Shown: piece after piece, positions 49,586-61,280 of the stretch
How positions within the stretch are numbered: the stretch's first letter is position 1
Layout: each line of letters starts with the position of its first letter
Source: Batkoa obscura
Lineage: Eukaryota; Entomophthoromycota; Entomophthoromycetes; Entomophthorales; Batkoaceae
Direction of reading: 5' to 3'
NCBI GenBank assembly: GCA_030770535.1
Contig: JASVEC010000007.1
Location: forward strand, 682,001-746,000
Length of the DNA stretch: 64,000 nucleotides
The notes under the pieces: generated by a model
Database searches by the model: none
The model's input: only the letters and a program-made list of their open reading frames with translations
Told to the model about the DNA's origin: nothing
Position numbers and translations under genes: made by a program

Positions 49586-49900
49586 TTAGAATTTATCACC
49601 GAGCCAAATAGATGATTTTTGTTTGTTAATAACCCCATCTTCTGCTTTAGGTTCAATATAAATAGATAAATCATTACGATTCAATGTTAACCAAGGTAAT
49701 AAAGTTGCAAATTCATTTTTTGTACATATTTGTATTTTGAATTCACCATATTGACCGTTATTTAAATCATAAGCTCTGATATTATGAAACTCTCTTAATA
49801 ACATTTCTCTTAATATTTGTGCTTTTGATGCTTCAGTTTCATTTTTGAAATAAACATGAGCATCAAAGTAAGAAATAGGACCAGTAAAATCAGTAAGCAT
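49586..49900 (-). CDS. DOPA 4,5-dioxygenase-family small protein, copy 5, 104 aa
   Basis: Mirror image of copy 1 with the same Tyr51 and the same 3' flank. The frame is open further upstream, but the Met at 49900 is the one shared by all copies. Upstream DNA departs from copy 1 at about 49960, where an element fragment intervenes, so the promoter of copy 5 may differ or be damaged. Confidence 0.8.
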   Translation of the reverse strand: MLTDFTGPISYFDAHVYFKNETEASKAQILREMLLREFHNIRAYDLNNGQYGEFKIQICTKNEFATLLPWLTLNRNDLSIYIEPKAEDGVINKQKSSIWLGDKF

Positions 49901-49962
49901 AGTTAATATAGTTTGCAAATAGATGCTAATAGATAAGATATTTGTTTGTAATTGTTTTATAA

Positions 49963-50085
49963 TATGTGGATGTATTTTTATGTTTAAGAATTTCACTAAT
50001 AATTTTTCCACTTAAATAGCTTAATAAATAATGCGCTAACATTTCAAAATCAATTTACATATGGGGATGTATTTTTTTGTTTTTT
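49963..50085 (+). repeat. Short-element fragments (M10) at the arm's outer edge
   Basis: One partial copy (ATGTGGATGTATTTTTATG ... CACTTAAATAGC, 49963-50020) is followed at about 50021-50085 by the inverse of 41936-41998, including the end of M7. The ~830 bp that separate these parts in the left flank are absent here. Confidence 0.75.
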
Positions 50086-53000
50086 TGGTGTATTTTGGTT
50101 CTTTACAAGTTACTTTTATATATTACACATCTTTAAATGTTTCAGTTTTATAGTCATCTATAAGCTATTTATAAAAATTTGACAAGCTTTATAAATTTGG
50201 ATTTCATTCACATTATACTATACAAAAAAATATGAAACTTTGTGAGACGTTTTTATATTTAAAACCAGAGCTAGTTTGACTATAAATAAAATAAAGATTT
50301 TTTTACAGTATACTTTATCAAAGAAATTTCAAAGGTGCTATGTTTTATCATTTATGAAAATAAACATTTTGATTAAAATTAAAGAAAATGATCAATAAAA
50401 CTAGATATTTTAAAATATAGAATTTATAACGAAATGAAAAATCAGAAAAAAATCAAAAGTTTTTTTTATTTTTTATGCTATAAATAATTTAAAACTAGAT
50501 ACTTTTTCATGCTATCAGTGGTACCATTATCAATAGCAATAAACAAACGTCCTTTTTAAATTTAAATAAATCTTTACTTATCGTTTTAATATAAAAAAAT
50601 TAATTTTAATATTTATGCTCAATTTGCCTTTTTTGTAAAGAATTAGAGTTGGAGTAAAGTTGAGCCTTAGGCTTAAATTAGCTCATATTTAATATATTTC
50701 TTTGAAAATCTTGAAAGAACTCTAGGCTCCCAGTGTTTTGTTGGAGAAATTTTTATCATACTCAACATATTTGATTTTTTTTATAATGTCCTTCATGTTA
50801 AAAAATTTTAAAACGAAAATGTGTTTTCCTATATAGTATAACAAATTTAGATAATCTAGGCGCTATTTATAATGAATTTACTATATACGTGAAAATATAA
50901 AATGCTTTTTATTTTCAATATTTTTTATTTCAAAGCTAAAAATTTGAGTAAATTATTGAAAATAAAAATTATAACTATGAAATTCAAACAATGCGCTGTA
51001 AAGTTCAAAAAAATAACAAATTTATTTTTAAGAATATGCTACAACACAATTAAAAAAAACACTTAAAGCTTTAGAACAATCCTAGTAACTTTATCGATTA
51101 ATTTTCAATAGGATATGACAAGTATTCATAAAGCAGTGCTTTATTCTATTAATTTATAAAGTAGAAATTTTAAAAAAATAGCGACTCCTCATTTCATACA
51201 AAGAGTAACTTGTAAAGTACTCAAACTGAGTAAATAACTCAGATGTATTCCTGTACACCAGTTTTAAACTTTTTTATATTAATATTGGAGTTCGTTAGAG
51301 CCCTACTATAACGTTGATCGAATATCAAATAGTGGTTAAATATTTATTATTTTGATATTAAATAATTGTATGAATTTTAACTAAAATATTTTTTTTTCCC
51401 AAATATGAAATAAATTGAATTAAATTTTGGAGAAAATAAAATCAGGAAATGTAGAATAAAATCGCCAAAATGTTTTAATTAAATTCTACCGAAGTCATGA
51501 ATATGCTTTAAGTCATGGAATATATTTTTATTCATATATTCCCTGCATGTATTAGCGAGGTAAATATATTTCTATCCCCTCTCTTTGATGTAAGTGCTTT
51601 TACACTGTACGTCAATTCGATTTTAATATGCAATAAAAGTGAGCCAGTGAAGTTAATACCAACATGTCAATTAATAGTAGATAGCATTTGAAAACATAAA
51701 GTAAAACAAGGATAATACACCAATTTAACTTTATTTTATTAGAATATTCTAAGAGTATAAAATAATTATATTAAAAGTACATTTGATGTGTAACGTAAAA
51801 TATTTTTATCTAACGAATAAAACTATTTAGAAGTTGTTTTGATTTCTAACTTCAAATAATAATTAATAACGTTTTGCTTCATAGTAGATTGTTGATTTCA
51901 TAAACTGAAGTATACTGATAAACAGCCTTTTTATATCATGCAAAAGAATGCTATACCCCTTTTAATTTTATTTGGCTTATAAATAGGATATGTAAATATC
52001 GTTACTAATAAAGTAAAAGGTAGTAGGAGCAACTATTAATAATACTGCTGAGTGACGCCTGAGACTAATTAAGCATTCATTAAATACACCAAGTATAAAT
52101 GAGATCATATCAAAAGGAAGAGTAATAATATGAAATAATATATTAGATCATTAAGAAAATCACACTTGAAGATTTTATTTTTTATCATGATAAATATCAC
52201 TATTTAATAAAGCTTCAATTTTGTAAGGTTAGTAAAATGAGGCAATAAATAAATTTTATTAGGTTAAAATTTAAAAAAATTGAACCACCAAGTAGGTACC
52301 CCAATAAAAATTACATATCACTTGTTATAGTCAAAAAGGAACCTTAAAGATAAAGTTAAAGGTAGAATTTGGCTAAACGGATGATTCAATACAAATAGAT
52401 TTTTAATTAATAAATATTGCACTTATTCTGTGTACCCAGTACCATTTAAATATTCAAGGCACCCAAAAATTGGGCTTAAAAAAATAATTAAACTTACTTT
52501 AATACTGAGTAGATACAAGTTTACTTCTCTGATCTTATTATTAATCAAACCCTTGTTTTTGCCCAAAACTAGCCGTTGTCAAATTAGAAACAAAATTAAT
52601 TCATTTTATCCCTTAGTAAATGAATTCATCGATGAAATAACCCTAACTTTATTTTATTCTCTTAATTATGACTTCTTGAATTCATTTTCTTAACATTTCA
52701 AACAGATTTTGGTTAAAAATAGCTTAAAATAGGCTTATTATTCGAATTGTTGAGGTTGTGTTATTAAAACAATGAAAATTTTTGTGCAAATGTTTTGTTT
52801 GATTGCAATAAAATTAAAAATTTTAAAATATTTGAAATAAATATCTTAATTATGATCCAATTAAACACTGATTTATTATAGTATAATAATGAATTAATAT
52901 CATAGTAATCTTATTACAAAGCCTTATCTAATTATACCTTGAGAGGTGCTATTAAAATAACTTTCTTTATTTAATGCTAATTTGCATTGAACTTAGCTGC

Positions 53001-53350
53001 AATTTTATTATTTACTCAATAGTCATTGATTTTTATCTAACCCAATCAGTAGTCCCTATCAATAAATTATTTCATAACCTTCATCATGATTGAGTTAAAA
53101 AGGTACTTTTGCAATTTTTCCGGGTTTAAATTACTTAAAGTGATTTAAAATGGACTACTAAAAAAGGAATACCATCATTATGCTTGGGCAAATATATCAT
53201 TACCATCATCTTAAAAAAAGTTTTTTATGTGAAAAGTTGAATTCATTAATAACTAAGTTTCGTTTTTTATCTGTTTATTTAAATCGTTTAATTTAATACT
53301 GTTTATTTTTTGATATAATATTTTGGCTTCGTTAATATCATTCAGCTTTA
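50086..53350. other. Gene-poor spacer
   Basis: 3.3 kb of AT-rich DNA. The only notable item is an open stretch of ~103 codons at 52385-52693 (+), without a Met at its start, containing TSRCQIRNKINSFYPLVNEF; it is long for this base composition and may be an exon relic, but I do not recognise it. I see nothing else. Confidence 0.45.
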
Positions 53351-54345
53351 ATGAGTAGAATACTTGTTAAACACGATGTTATCACTCCCACAAAGGAGAT
53401 TGATCACTATTTTTCACTTCCAAAAGCATCAGCTAATTCAACGCCTTCAATAAGAAACACTCAAGAGTGTTTAGCTCTTCGTGAAGTAGATTGTGAAACT
53501 TTCCCACCTGAAAAATACAATCACAACCCATTAAGTGAAGAAGAGTTATATGTTTATAAAGCGGAAATGGAAAGTTATTTACAACAAGGAAATATGAATT
53601 ATTATAATAGCAATATCGACCAAGCACTTCAGTGTTACCGTCAGGCTGTAATGCTTAACAACCAAGTTGGTAAATTCCTTCATAAAGATAGGGAAAAGTT
53701 TTTAAAATCGTGTTACCGCACCCCATCTAATAGCCATGGATTAACCCTAGCTACTAAAACACATACACCTTTGTTTGACAGAAATTACGATGCGTACCCT
53801 TTGAAAAACCATTTTGAAATGCTAGACAAACAAAATTCAATATTTTGGGATTGTATTGCCGCATGTTACATTATTCAGGTATGTTTAATTTGTTGTTTGT
53901 AAATCAATAATATTTATTTTAATTATAGAATAAGTTCGAAGATTGTATAGATGCTTGTACTACAGCTTTGGATTTAACACCAGGTTATAGTAAAGTACGT
54001 TTACGCAGGGCACAAGCCAATATTTCGATTGTTCTGCAGGGCGAACAAAATCTGAGTCAATATGTTAACACTCCGTTACACCTTGATGAAGCTATTGAGG
54101 GTAAATTTGTATTATATACTCTTTACGAAGCATAAACTTATACTCATTTAGATTTGTCCTATTTAATGGTTCATGATGTTGATTATCGTAGTGATCTTGT
54201 TCGACATGAGTATATAACTGCAAAGGAAAAATTAAAAAGTTTGTTAGAAAAAAGAAATCGAGAAGATTTTACTAAAAAAACTGAAAAATCAGTGCCCAAA
54301 CTTAATTTAAAGCTCTATATACATCAAGAAAATAACAAACAATAA
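53351..54345 (+). CDS. TPR-repeat protein, 3 exons, 297 aa
   Basis: Exons 53351-53878, 53929-54100 and 54152-54345 (introns 50 and 51 nt). At least two tetratricopeptide-type helical pairs are visible: YLQQGNMNYYNSNIDQALQC (about residues 76-95), and the segment across the first intron reading IFWDCIAACYIIQNKFEDCI followed by TTALDLTPGYSKVRLRRAQA. LDEAIEDLSYL may be part of a third. The C-terminus is a charged helix (AKEKLKSLLEKRNREDF). The order resembles small TPR cochaperones such as TTC1, but the N-terminal 60 residues match nothing I know. The role is unknown; TPR proteins usually bind Hsp70/Hsp90 tails or other partners. Confidence 0.75.
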
Positions 54346-55589
54346 TATCTTTATTGAAGTTTAAATTATATAATGAGAAACTTTTAACGATAGTATATTT
54401 TGTATATAAGTTTTAAACCCTTTTAGTTCTTCCGCCTTAATTTTAATTTTATATTACTTCATATATACCTTATATTATTTTTGATATTATGAATAGTATC
54501 AATATCAACCATACCGATCCCAATGAATATGATTCATTTAATTTAGTTAGTAATGCCTCGTTTAGGAACGTTTTTTTTTATTAATATAATATGATTCGCA
54601 AAAGTGTGTTTGTTTTTATTCCTTAGTAGAACTCAATCTTAACCTTTTTTTTTACAATAATGGAGTTATAATAAAAATGTATCAATTATGATTGAGTTTT
54701 ATTTTTCGATTTGCCTCTTCTTTCTCCTCATTTAGTTACTCTATACTTTTTTGGAGTGAATCTATCAATAATAAGCTGGTTCCTAGAGCTTATAGAGAGA
54801 ATAATTTTTAATGTTTACCCGTTGCCTAAAGTTAAAAGTAGTACACCTTTACTTGTAACAGGCTTCTACAGTATTTTCAAATAAATTTAGTGTTTTAATA
54901 TATGCATGTATACATATAATATTAATTTTCTAATAACAAATTGTAAAATAAGTACATTATATAATACAAATATTATTTAATTTTAACTGTTTTACCAGGA
55001 ATTATTAAATTTTTTAAGTAAATCAGAAGATTTATATAAAAATAAAGATTTTGAACAAGAAAATATATTTGAAGAACTTTTATATTAACATGATTTAATT
55101 TAATATTTATAATAAATATTAAATAAATAAATTAATTAATATGAATAGTACTCTAGTATGTAAACTGTTTTTAAACAAAGATCATTAATAAAAGATAGTA
55201 GTAGTAACAATGATAATAACATTTTATTAATTCAAATAATTTAAATACTAGAAAAACGCACAAAACAAGTTAATTTTTTATTTTCCGTTCAAAAATGGGA
55301 TAAATCAAAGCGTAAATAAGTAAATAAATAACTTATTTTATGCTTTAAAGGAATAAATTAGCTTGTTTTGATAATCTTTAATTAACATAATAGACACCCA
55401 AATTTAATATGGCTTAAACCAGAGGGAGGCTTAAATTCTTAAAAAAATAAAGCCAGACATTAACTAGGGATTAATTTGAATTGATAGTCTTTTTCTTTAA
55501 AACTCGAAATAAGTCCAGTTTTTAAAATCAAATATACAAATTAAAATCGATTAAGTCACATTAAAATTATGTAACCTTTTTTGCAATAG

Positions 55590-55940
55590 TTAAGTCATCA
55601 GATTAAAAACGGGTAAGTTGTGGATGGCTCTTGTTTTATGTCGGATAATTTTTTTAAACAATATAAAATAGAGGTTCATCTTAATACACTTTTTTATGAA
55701 TACATTCAAAAGGATACTCAAAAGATAAGGAATGTTACTTTAGGTATGTAAAGCTATAAAATAATATAAATAAACTTATTATTTTAATTATGTTAGCAAT
55801 AATTTTTAGATTGATATAAACTAAACTTGTATACTGGTTGTAAGGTTTATCCTAAGACTCAAAAAAAAATTCAAGTCATTATTATATTTTTATATATGAT
55901 AGAAATACATTAAATTACACTTTTAAACTCTTGATTTAAT
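55590..55940 (+). other. Exon-like stretch upstream of the Dicer-like locus
   Basis: Reading from TTA 55590, the frame has one UAA (55614) and then 42 open codons with clear coding character (VVDGSCFMSDNFFKQYKIEV; LFYEYIQKDTQKIRNVTL) up to a donor at 55744. A 53-nt GT-AG intron (55744-55796) would join it in frame to a second part with four UAR before UGA. I do not recognise it. It might be a 5' part of the Dicer-like gene, 1.2 kb away, or an independent relic. Confidence 0.3.
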
Positions 55941-56023
55941 GATGTTATATCATGTAAACTATAGGCATTCCTCATTATAGTTTATAAAACAAATGTTACT
56001 TAAAGTTAAATAGCTTATTAAAT

Positions 56024-56129
56024 AATTGGGGATGTATTTTTTGTTTAAGAATTTTACTAACAATCTTTCCACTCAAACAGTACTTAAAAAATGGAAAAAA
56101 TGATGAAATCAAAAGAAACATCCCCAATT
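56024..56129 (+). repeat. Short inverted-terminal element, copy M11
   Basis: AATTGGGGATGTATTTTTTG ... AAAGAAACATCCCCAATT, well-preserved ends flanked by AATT on both sides. Confidence 0.85.
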
Positions 56130-56588
56130 TAAATTTTAAATTTTAAATTTGTATTTCTTAATGGCAAATTATTTATCTAATTTAAATATAGGATAATAAC
56201 AAATACATAGATTTTAAAGTGCCAATTTTTTTTTTCATTATACAATATAGTAAAAAACATATTGCAAAAAACGTTTAATTATACAATAAATATCTATACA
56301 TGTTTACTAGTATTATAAACCAAAATTCGTAATAATCTGCAAGGGTAGGCCAAAAATCTATAAAATGAAGGGGTTAGAGGGGCTGGAGAGATTTTTTTAA
56401 CAAGTCAATTGTATGTTCTAAATAAGCCACATACAAATATCTGTGTTCATTGAATTACTTCTTCCCAAGATATAGTTAAAGGAAGTAGTTATTACTAACA
56501 AAATATTTGTTAACGATTTGGCTCTTGTCCTAATAAAAATTGTTATAGTGTACTACAGTAAAGTTTTGATTATATCTCAATAACGAAT

Positions 56589-56694
56589 ATTTGGGGATGT
56601 TTTTTTTGGTTTCTTCATTTTTTCCATTTCTTAAGTACTGTTTGAGTGGAAAGATTGTTAGTAAAATTCTTAAACATAAAAATACATCCCCATT
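56589..56694 (-). repeat. Short inverted-terminal element, copy M12
   Basis: Reverse-orientation copy (ATTTGGGGATGTTTTTTTTG ... AATACATCCCCATTT), 460 bp from M11 and inverted relative to it. Confidence 0.85.
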
Positions 56695-57092
56695 TAATTA
56701 GTATTAAACTGGAGAATATAAATTAACAGAATATATAATAAATTTGTGTGAAAAAAATGGAAATACTGTAATTCTCACTATATAATACTTTGGTGTACTT
56801 CCCAGGAAAGCCCCTCTAAAAGCTGTATAGTTTTTTCTTTATATTTCAAAAAATAATAATTTAATTGATTCAAAATTTTGTTTACATATTGACAATACTT
56901 TGTATAATAAATTCAAAAAAAAAAACTTATTTCCAAGCACTTTTAATTCATTTTATATAATATAAAGCTATTAAATGAAGTTTCTATAAGTACGATTTAT
57001 ATTTATTTATTTTGTTACATTATGAAATATGATTAAGGCTATAAAATGTTTTGAGCATTAGCAAATTTAACATCCAATGTAAAGGATTTGCT

Positions 57093-60000
57093 ATGCTACT
57101 ATCAAATCAAAATAGTCAAATAGAAGACGGTTTAGAAAGGCAAGGAATAATTCACTCTAGCCCTATTTAATGTTAGTCCTACTTTCCTAAGTATCAAAAT
57201 AAGTTTGTAAGACTGAATTTGAAGCACCCAGACGCATCTTATCCAGATCTGAAGCAGGTACTCGTAAATTTAAGTATTTTTCTTCAATTGCTTAATTGAT
57301 TTCTTCCTTTCTCTTACTTCTTATGTACCTTTCTTTACCCTAAACTTTCATTCACTTAAATTTTATTTTACCCACTTTTACTTTCAATAATAAAACATCT
57401 GGGGTTTTTTGCCCTTTCAAGATTTAGAATAAGGTAAGGAATACTACAGATTTAATCTAAACGGAGGTAATTTTTTTAGTATATCATTTTTGTTTAAATC
57501 TTTAATGATAGGAACTTTTATCAATACAATTGTAGTTTTAAATAGAAAAGATGATAAATTAAAAAATTAATCCTGTTTAAATTAAATCTGCAATAGTAAC
57601 TTTCATTAATAAACCAAGTAAAATTAAACTTTAAATGCGAATTTTTAAAAAATGCGTTGCTTTTCAATTATTATATATAATTTGATACACCTGGTTTTAA
57701 GTTTAACATTTTAAGCTATAGCCTGCAACTTTAAACTTTAATTCTAACCCCTAACCTTTATATAAACTTCGTCCTGACCTCCTAGCTAATCTTAACTAGA
57801 TAATTTTTATAATCTTTTGCTTACTCTTTTAACTTTTTAAAATTTCTATTTTGCAGTAAATTGGTTTAAGCATAAGAGGATAAGTTGACTGGTTTTTCAC
57901 AATGATACAAGTTTAGGGGCAAGATATTGATTCTAAATTATTTGGATCAACTTATCAATTTTAAATCCTTCCTTTTTTATTTACTCAAATTCTGTAAATG
58001 TCCCCAGCGGCCAAAAACAGTCATAGATAACTGTTTAAAGCCCAATGGAAAACAAACTAGTAAAAGGGATATATAATAATTCAATACAGCTAGATAGTGA
58101 CAGAAATTTCAGATGATGAATCTGGTGAAGAAAGTTACGAATAGGTAGAGCCAGCTGATATAATAGAAATTTCTGATGATGGTTATATCGAAGAAAGCTG
58201 TAACTAAACAGAACCAGCTGAAATAATAGAAAATTTTGATGAAGAACCTGTAGAATAAAATCATGAACCAATACAACTGAGTATCTTTGCAAGAACTAAA
58301 AAACATATATAGCGTGTATTTGGAGACAAGCCCGCAAAAGAAATTTATGGGCCAGAAGATGCAGAAAATTTAACGTGGCTTATAAATGATGAATGGCGTA
58401 CAAATGAGACATATTATTTAAAAACGCCTGATCTTTGGAATAATACCTAGAGTGGATGGGATGAAATTATTTAAACATAGCTAATGTAGGTAAATTGAAT
58501 CATTTAAATGGAATTAAAAAATTCAACCCAATTGCTATTATTAGCAGGAAGCGATTGTCGAAATTCAGCCCATTTAAGTTTTATATTGATGGGACTATTG
58601 TATATTTAGAAATCTAGCTACCAAATTATCTGAAAGGGAATTAGAAGCACTTCCAACATTTACATCATTTAGCTTTGAGCTTATCTATAATGATGATTTT
58701 GCATGTGATATAAACGAAATTCAATACTTCGTTGCACCAACTAAAATCAATAAGGATATAGATGATTTGAGCAATTGGAATGTAATAGATAAAGAATCAA
58801 TCCACCCAGTTGCCCTAATCTTAGCTAACATGAAGGATTAACAGTTCATAATCTAACAGATGATCACATAATACACAAATTGAAGGGAGTTAGATATGAT
58901 CTTATTATAAGTTGAATAATATCTACAGATAGTTGTATGGAAGGAAGTAAAAATATGTCGTTTGATGAATACTATAGAATAAAATTAAACTGTATAGTTA
59001 TGGATTCAGATTAGCATATATTAAAAGTAGAAAAAATAAACGTTGAGCTTGACTATTTAGCCCAATACTCTAATCAAACAGTAAAGCAAGTCCGTAATGA
59101 TGTAACTTATTTGTTAGGAGAATTCGCATTGGCCTATCCATTGGCTTCCGCTTTATTTAACTCTATGACATTACTACTTTCTTTAATGTCAAAATCAGAT
59201 GCGCTACTTTTAATAAGGGAAGTTAAAGTCAAACTCCAATTCCCTAAAATACTTGATGAATATCTACTTGAAGCATTAGCATTATCATCAGGTAATAGAT
59301 GAACTATAATAGATTTGAATTTTTTGGAGATGCTTTTTTAAATTTGGTTTCTTCTATATGCGTCTTTTCAAACTTTACAGCTTGTTATGATAACCAGATG
59401 GAATATTGTTATTTTAAAACGCATGGTAATAGAAACTTATTTGAACTTTGTGAAAGTTCAATACTGTATTTGTATTTCTTTCCCTATGATTTTATTGAAG
59501 CAAATTGGTGCCCCTCTTATTTTAAGAGTATAAAAAAATCCAATATTACAAATACTACATTTAGGGTTGATAGTAAAATATTAGCAGATGTTATGGAGGC
59601 TATCCTCCCAGCTTCTTTACTATCTGGTGAAGAAGAATTAGGAATAAAATGCGCCCAGGCATTAAGCATAATATCAATTGATTATGCAAATCGAGATATT
59701 ATAAAAAATCATCCAATTTTCTGAGATGGTACTGAAAGGGTTGAAATGCCAGTTGATTTTAGCATTAACCATATCCAATCTGTGATCGGTTATTAATTTG
59801 AATTTCCAATACTTTTAGTTGAAGCCTTTAGTTTTAATAATGATACTCACCCGTTTATTTTGAGTTATCAACAACTTGAATTTTTAGGAACCCTAGCTTT
59901 ATTTTACTCTATTGTATCCTATGTCTTTTATAATTTCCCAGATCAACAACCTGGTATCCTTACTAAGGCTGAAGATATTTTTACATTAGAAGATACTTTG

Positions 60001-60587
60001 GATTCAATAATAATAGCCTTGAATCTTTATAAACTTATTATTCTTGATCATAATATCTTGGTGAAAGACATCGGAGACTATATCAATGTTTTCGAAAGAT
60101 TGAGGGATTGTAATAAAAGAAATGGTCTTTTAAAGTATTTTTATAATGGCAGACCACCACGGGGTGCCGACCCTGTATTAGTAACAATTTTTGGGGCTTT
60201 GCCTGTTGACTCGAAATTTAATTTGAATGCAGTACAATATGTATTTAATGAAACCGCGAAGTCTATTTATGATCATTATTTTGAATTAATCATATCACTA
60301 AAAATCCAGAGATTCAACTTAATAAATGTATGAAAGTAAACGGATGTACAAAGGTATGTTATTTTTATAGATATACTATAAATACAGGAGGTATACAAAT
60401 ATTAATTTGTGGTATTGAGATCCACGGGTATTTGGTTGCAAGTAGAAAAGGCAATAGGGCAAATAAACCCAGAGGGAAGGCTATGAAATTATTAATTGAG
60501 AGCACTAACGCAGGATCAATATCACTTGGGAGGTTATGCATATGTCCCATTGAGATTAAGCTAGGGAAAAAAGCTGTAATAAAGTAA
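57093..60587 (+). pseudogene. Dicer-like protein locus, not readable in the standard code
   Basis: The 3' two thirds show Dicer order: a PAZ-proximal stretch (IDDLSNWNVID; SFDEYYRIKLNCIVMDSD-UAG-HILKVEKI), the platform (about 59090-59290), RNase IIIa (RFEFFGDAFLNLVSS; KILADVMEAIL, catalytic Glu/Asp pairs kept), RNase IIIb (QLEFLGTLAL; ADPVLVTIFGALPVDS, acidic residues replaced) and a C-terminal dsRBD-like part (VNGCTKV...KGNRANKPRGKAMKLL). No helicase is seen. Upstream, 57093-57257 and 57857-58489, joined by a possible 599-nt intron, are open if UAA/UAG are sense, and a 55-nt intron (58490-58544) joins them in frame to the homologous part. Breaks in any code: UGA at 58587, 58913 and 59722, and frame changes near 58835, 59299 and 60325. 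It is either a decayed copy or a gene from a UAR=Gln genome that is now decaying. Confidence 0.7.
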
Positions 60588-61280
60588 AGTTTACAATCAA
60601 ATGAAAATTTATTAGGCAGCTAATTTTTACCGTATTTGTTATCAATTTATATATTAGTAATAAATTTTATACAGCTGTATTTATTGAGTTTGAGTTTTAA
60701 GTAAATCATATTATCGAAGTAGTAACACTATAACTAAATCAAAATACCTTATCAAATTTTATTGTCAAAACAAAATATCCTTGTCATTGAATTTTCTAAA
60801 TCTATGTTATACTTTAAAGTTTATCCTAATATTCATTATTTTAGAATAAAAATAATTAACCTTCCAATAGTGGATCGGTAACCAGAAGTCTTAATCTTAG
60901 CCGATTCCATTTTAACAGCGTTAAAATTTATATGAAAGTAAACTTTGGAGTGTCTTTTTTGCTCTAGTACTGTGCCTATTTTTATACAATACAAAATTTA
61001 AAAAAATTATAGTAAGATGTTGAAACAGAAGAATATATTCTTATAAGTTAGTCACTAAGTACGCGCACTGGAACCCTATAAAAAGTTAGATTTTCAATTA
61101 AAAAGCTAACTGTATAGCTATTTTAGAAGAAAAGAGTAGTTGAATAGGTTATATGCTTAAAAGTTCAAAATTTATCGAAAGGAAGCTTTTTGAAAAAACG
61201 GGGATTTCTAAAACTAGTTAATTAAATTAATATTTTATTTAACAAATAAATAAATAACATTATAATAAACTGGATACTAG
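60588..61280. other. Spacer, nothing recognised
   Basis: About 690 bp between the Dicer-like locus and the 3' end of the DENND6 gene (convergent). A stretch near 60950 (TTTGGAGTGTCTTTTTTGC) may be a remnant of the short element. Confidence 0.45.

Larger units (their letters stand above)
47917..49960 (-). repeat. Right arm of large inverted duplication (~2.04 kb)
   Basis: Reverse complement of 42822-44860. At the inner end (below about 48000) it switches from copy-2-like to copy-3-like sequence, so the arm's gene is a chimera. At the outer end it runs into a fragment of the short element. Confidence 0.9.
54346..57092. other. Spacer with two short elements and an exon-like stretch
   Basis: Holds M11, M12 and the exon-like reading at 55590-55940 (listed separately). 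The rest is AT-rich, with nothing recognised. Confidence 0.5.

Noticed and set aside
50640-51150. Another UAR-rich reading (contains FENLERTLGSQCFVGEIF)
   Set aside because: It has UGA as well as many UAR, is dominated by I/K/F/N, and UGA-free runs of this size are common by chance at this composition. No splice or homology support.
57259-57275. Standard-code continuation of the 57.2-kb exon past the donor
   Set aside because: The open frame beyond the donor ends shortly and becomes low-complexity; splicing at CAG|GTACTC fits the downstream reading better.
57093-58489. RIP-type C-to-T mutation as the source of the UAR codons
   Set aside because: RIP acts mainly at CpA and would have depleted it; CpA is frequent here (CCA, GCA, ACA, CAT codons), and Trp codons are intact.
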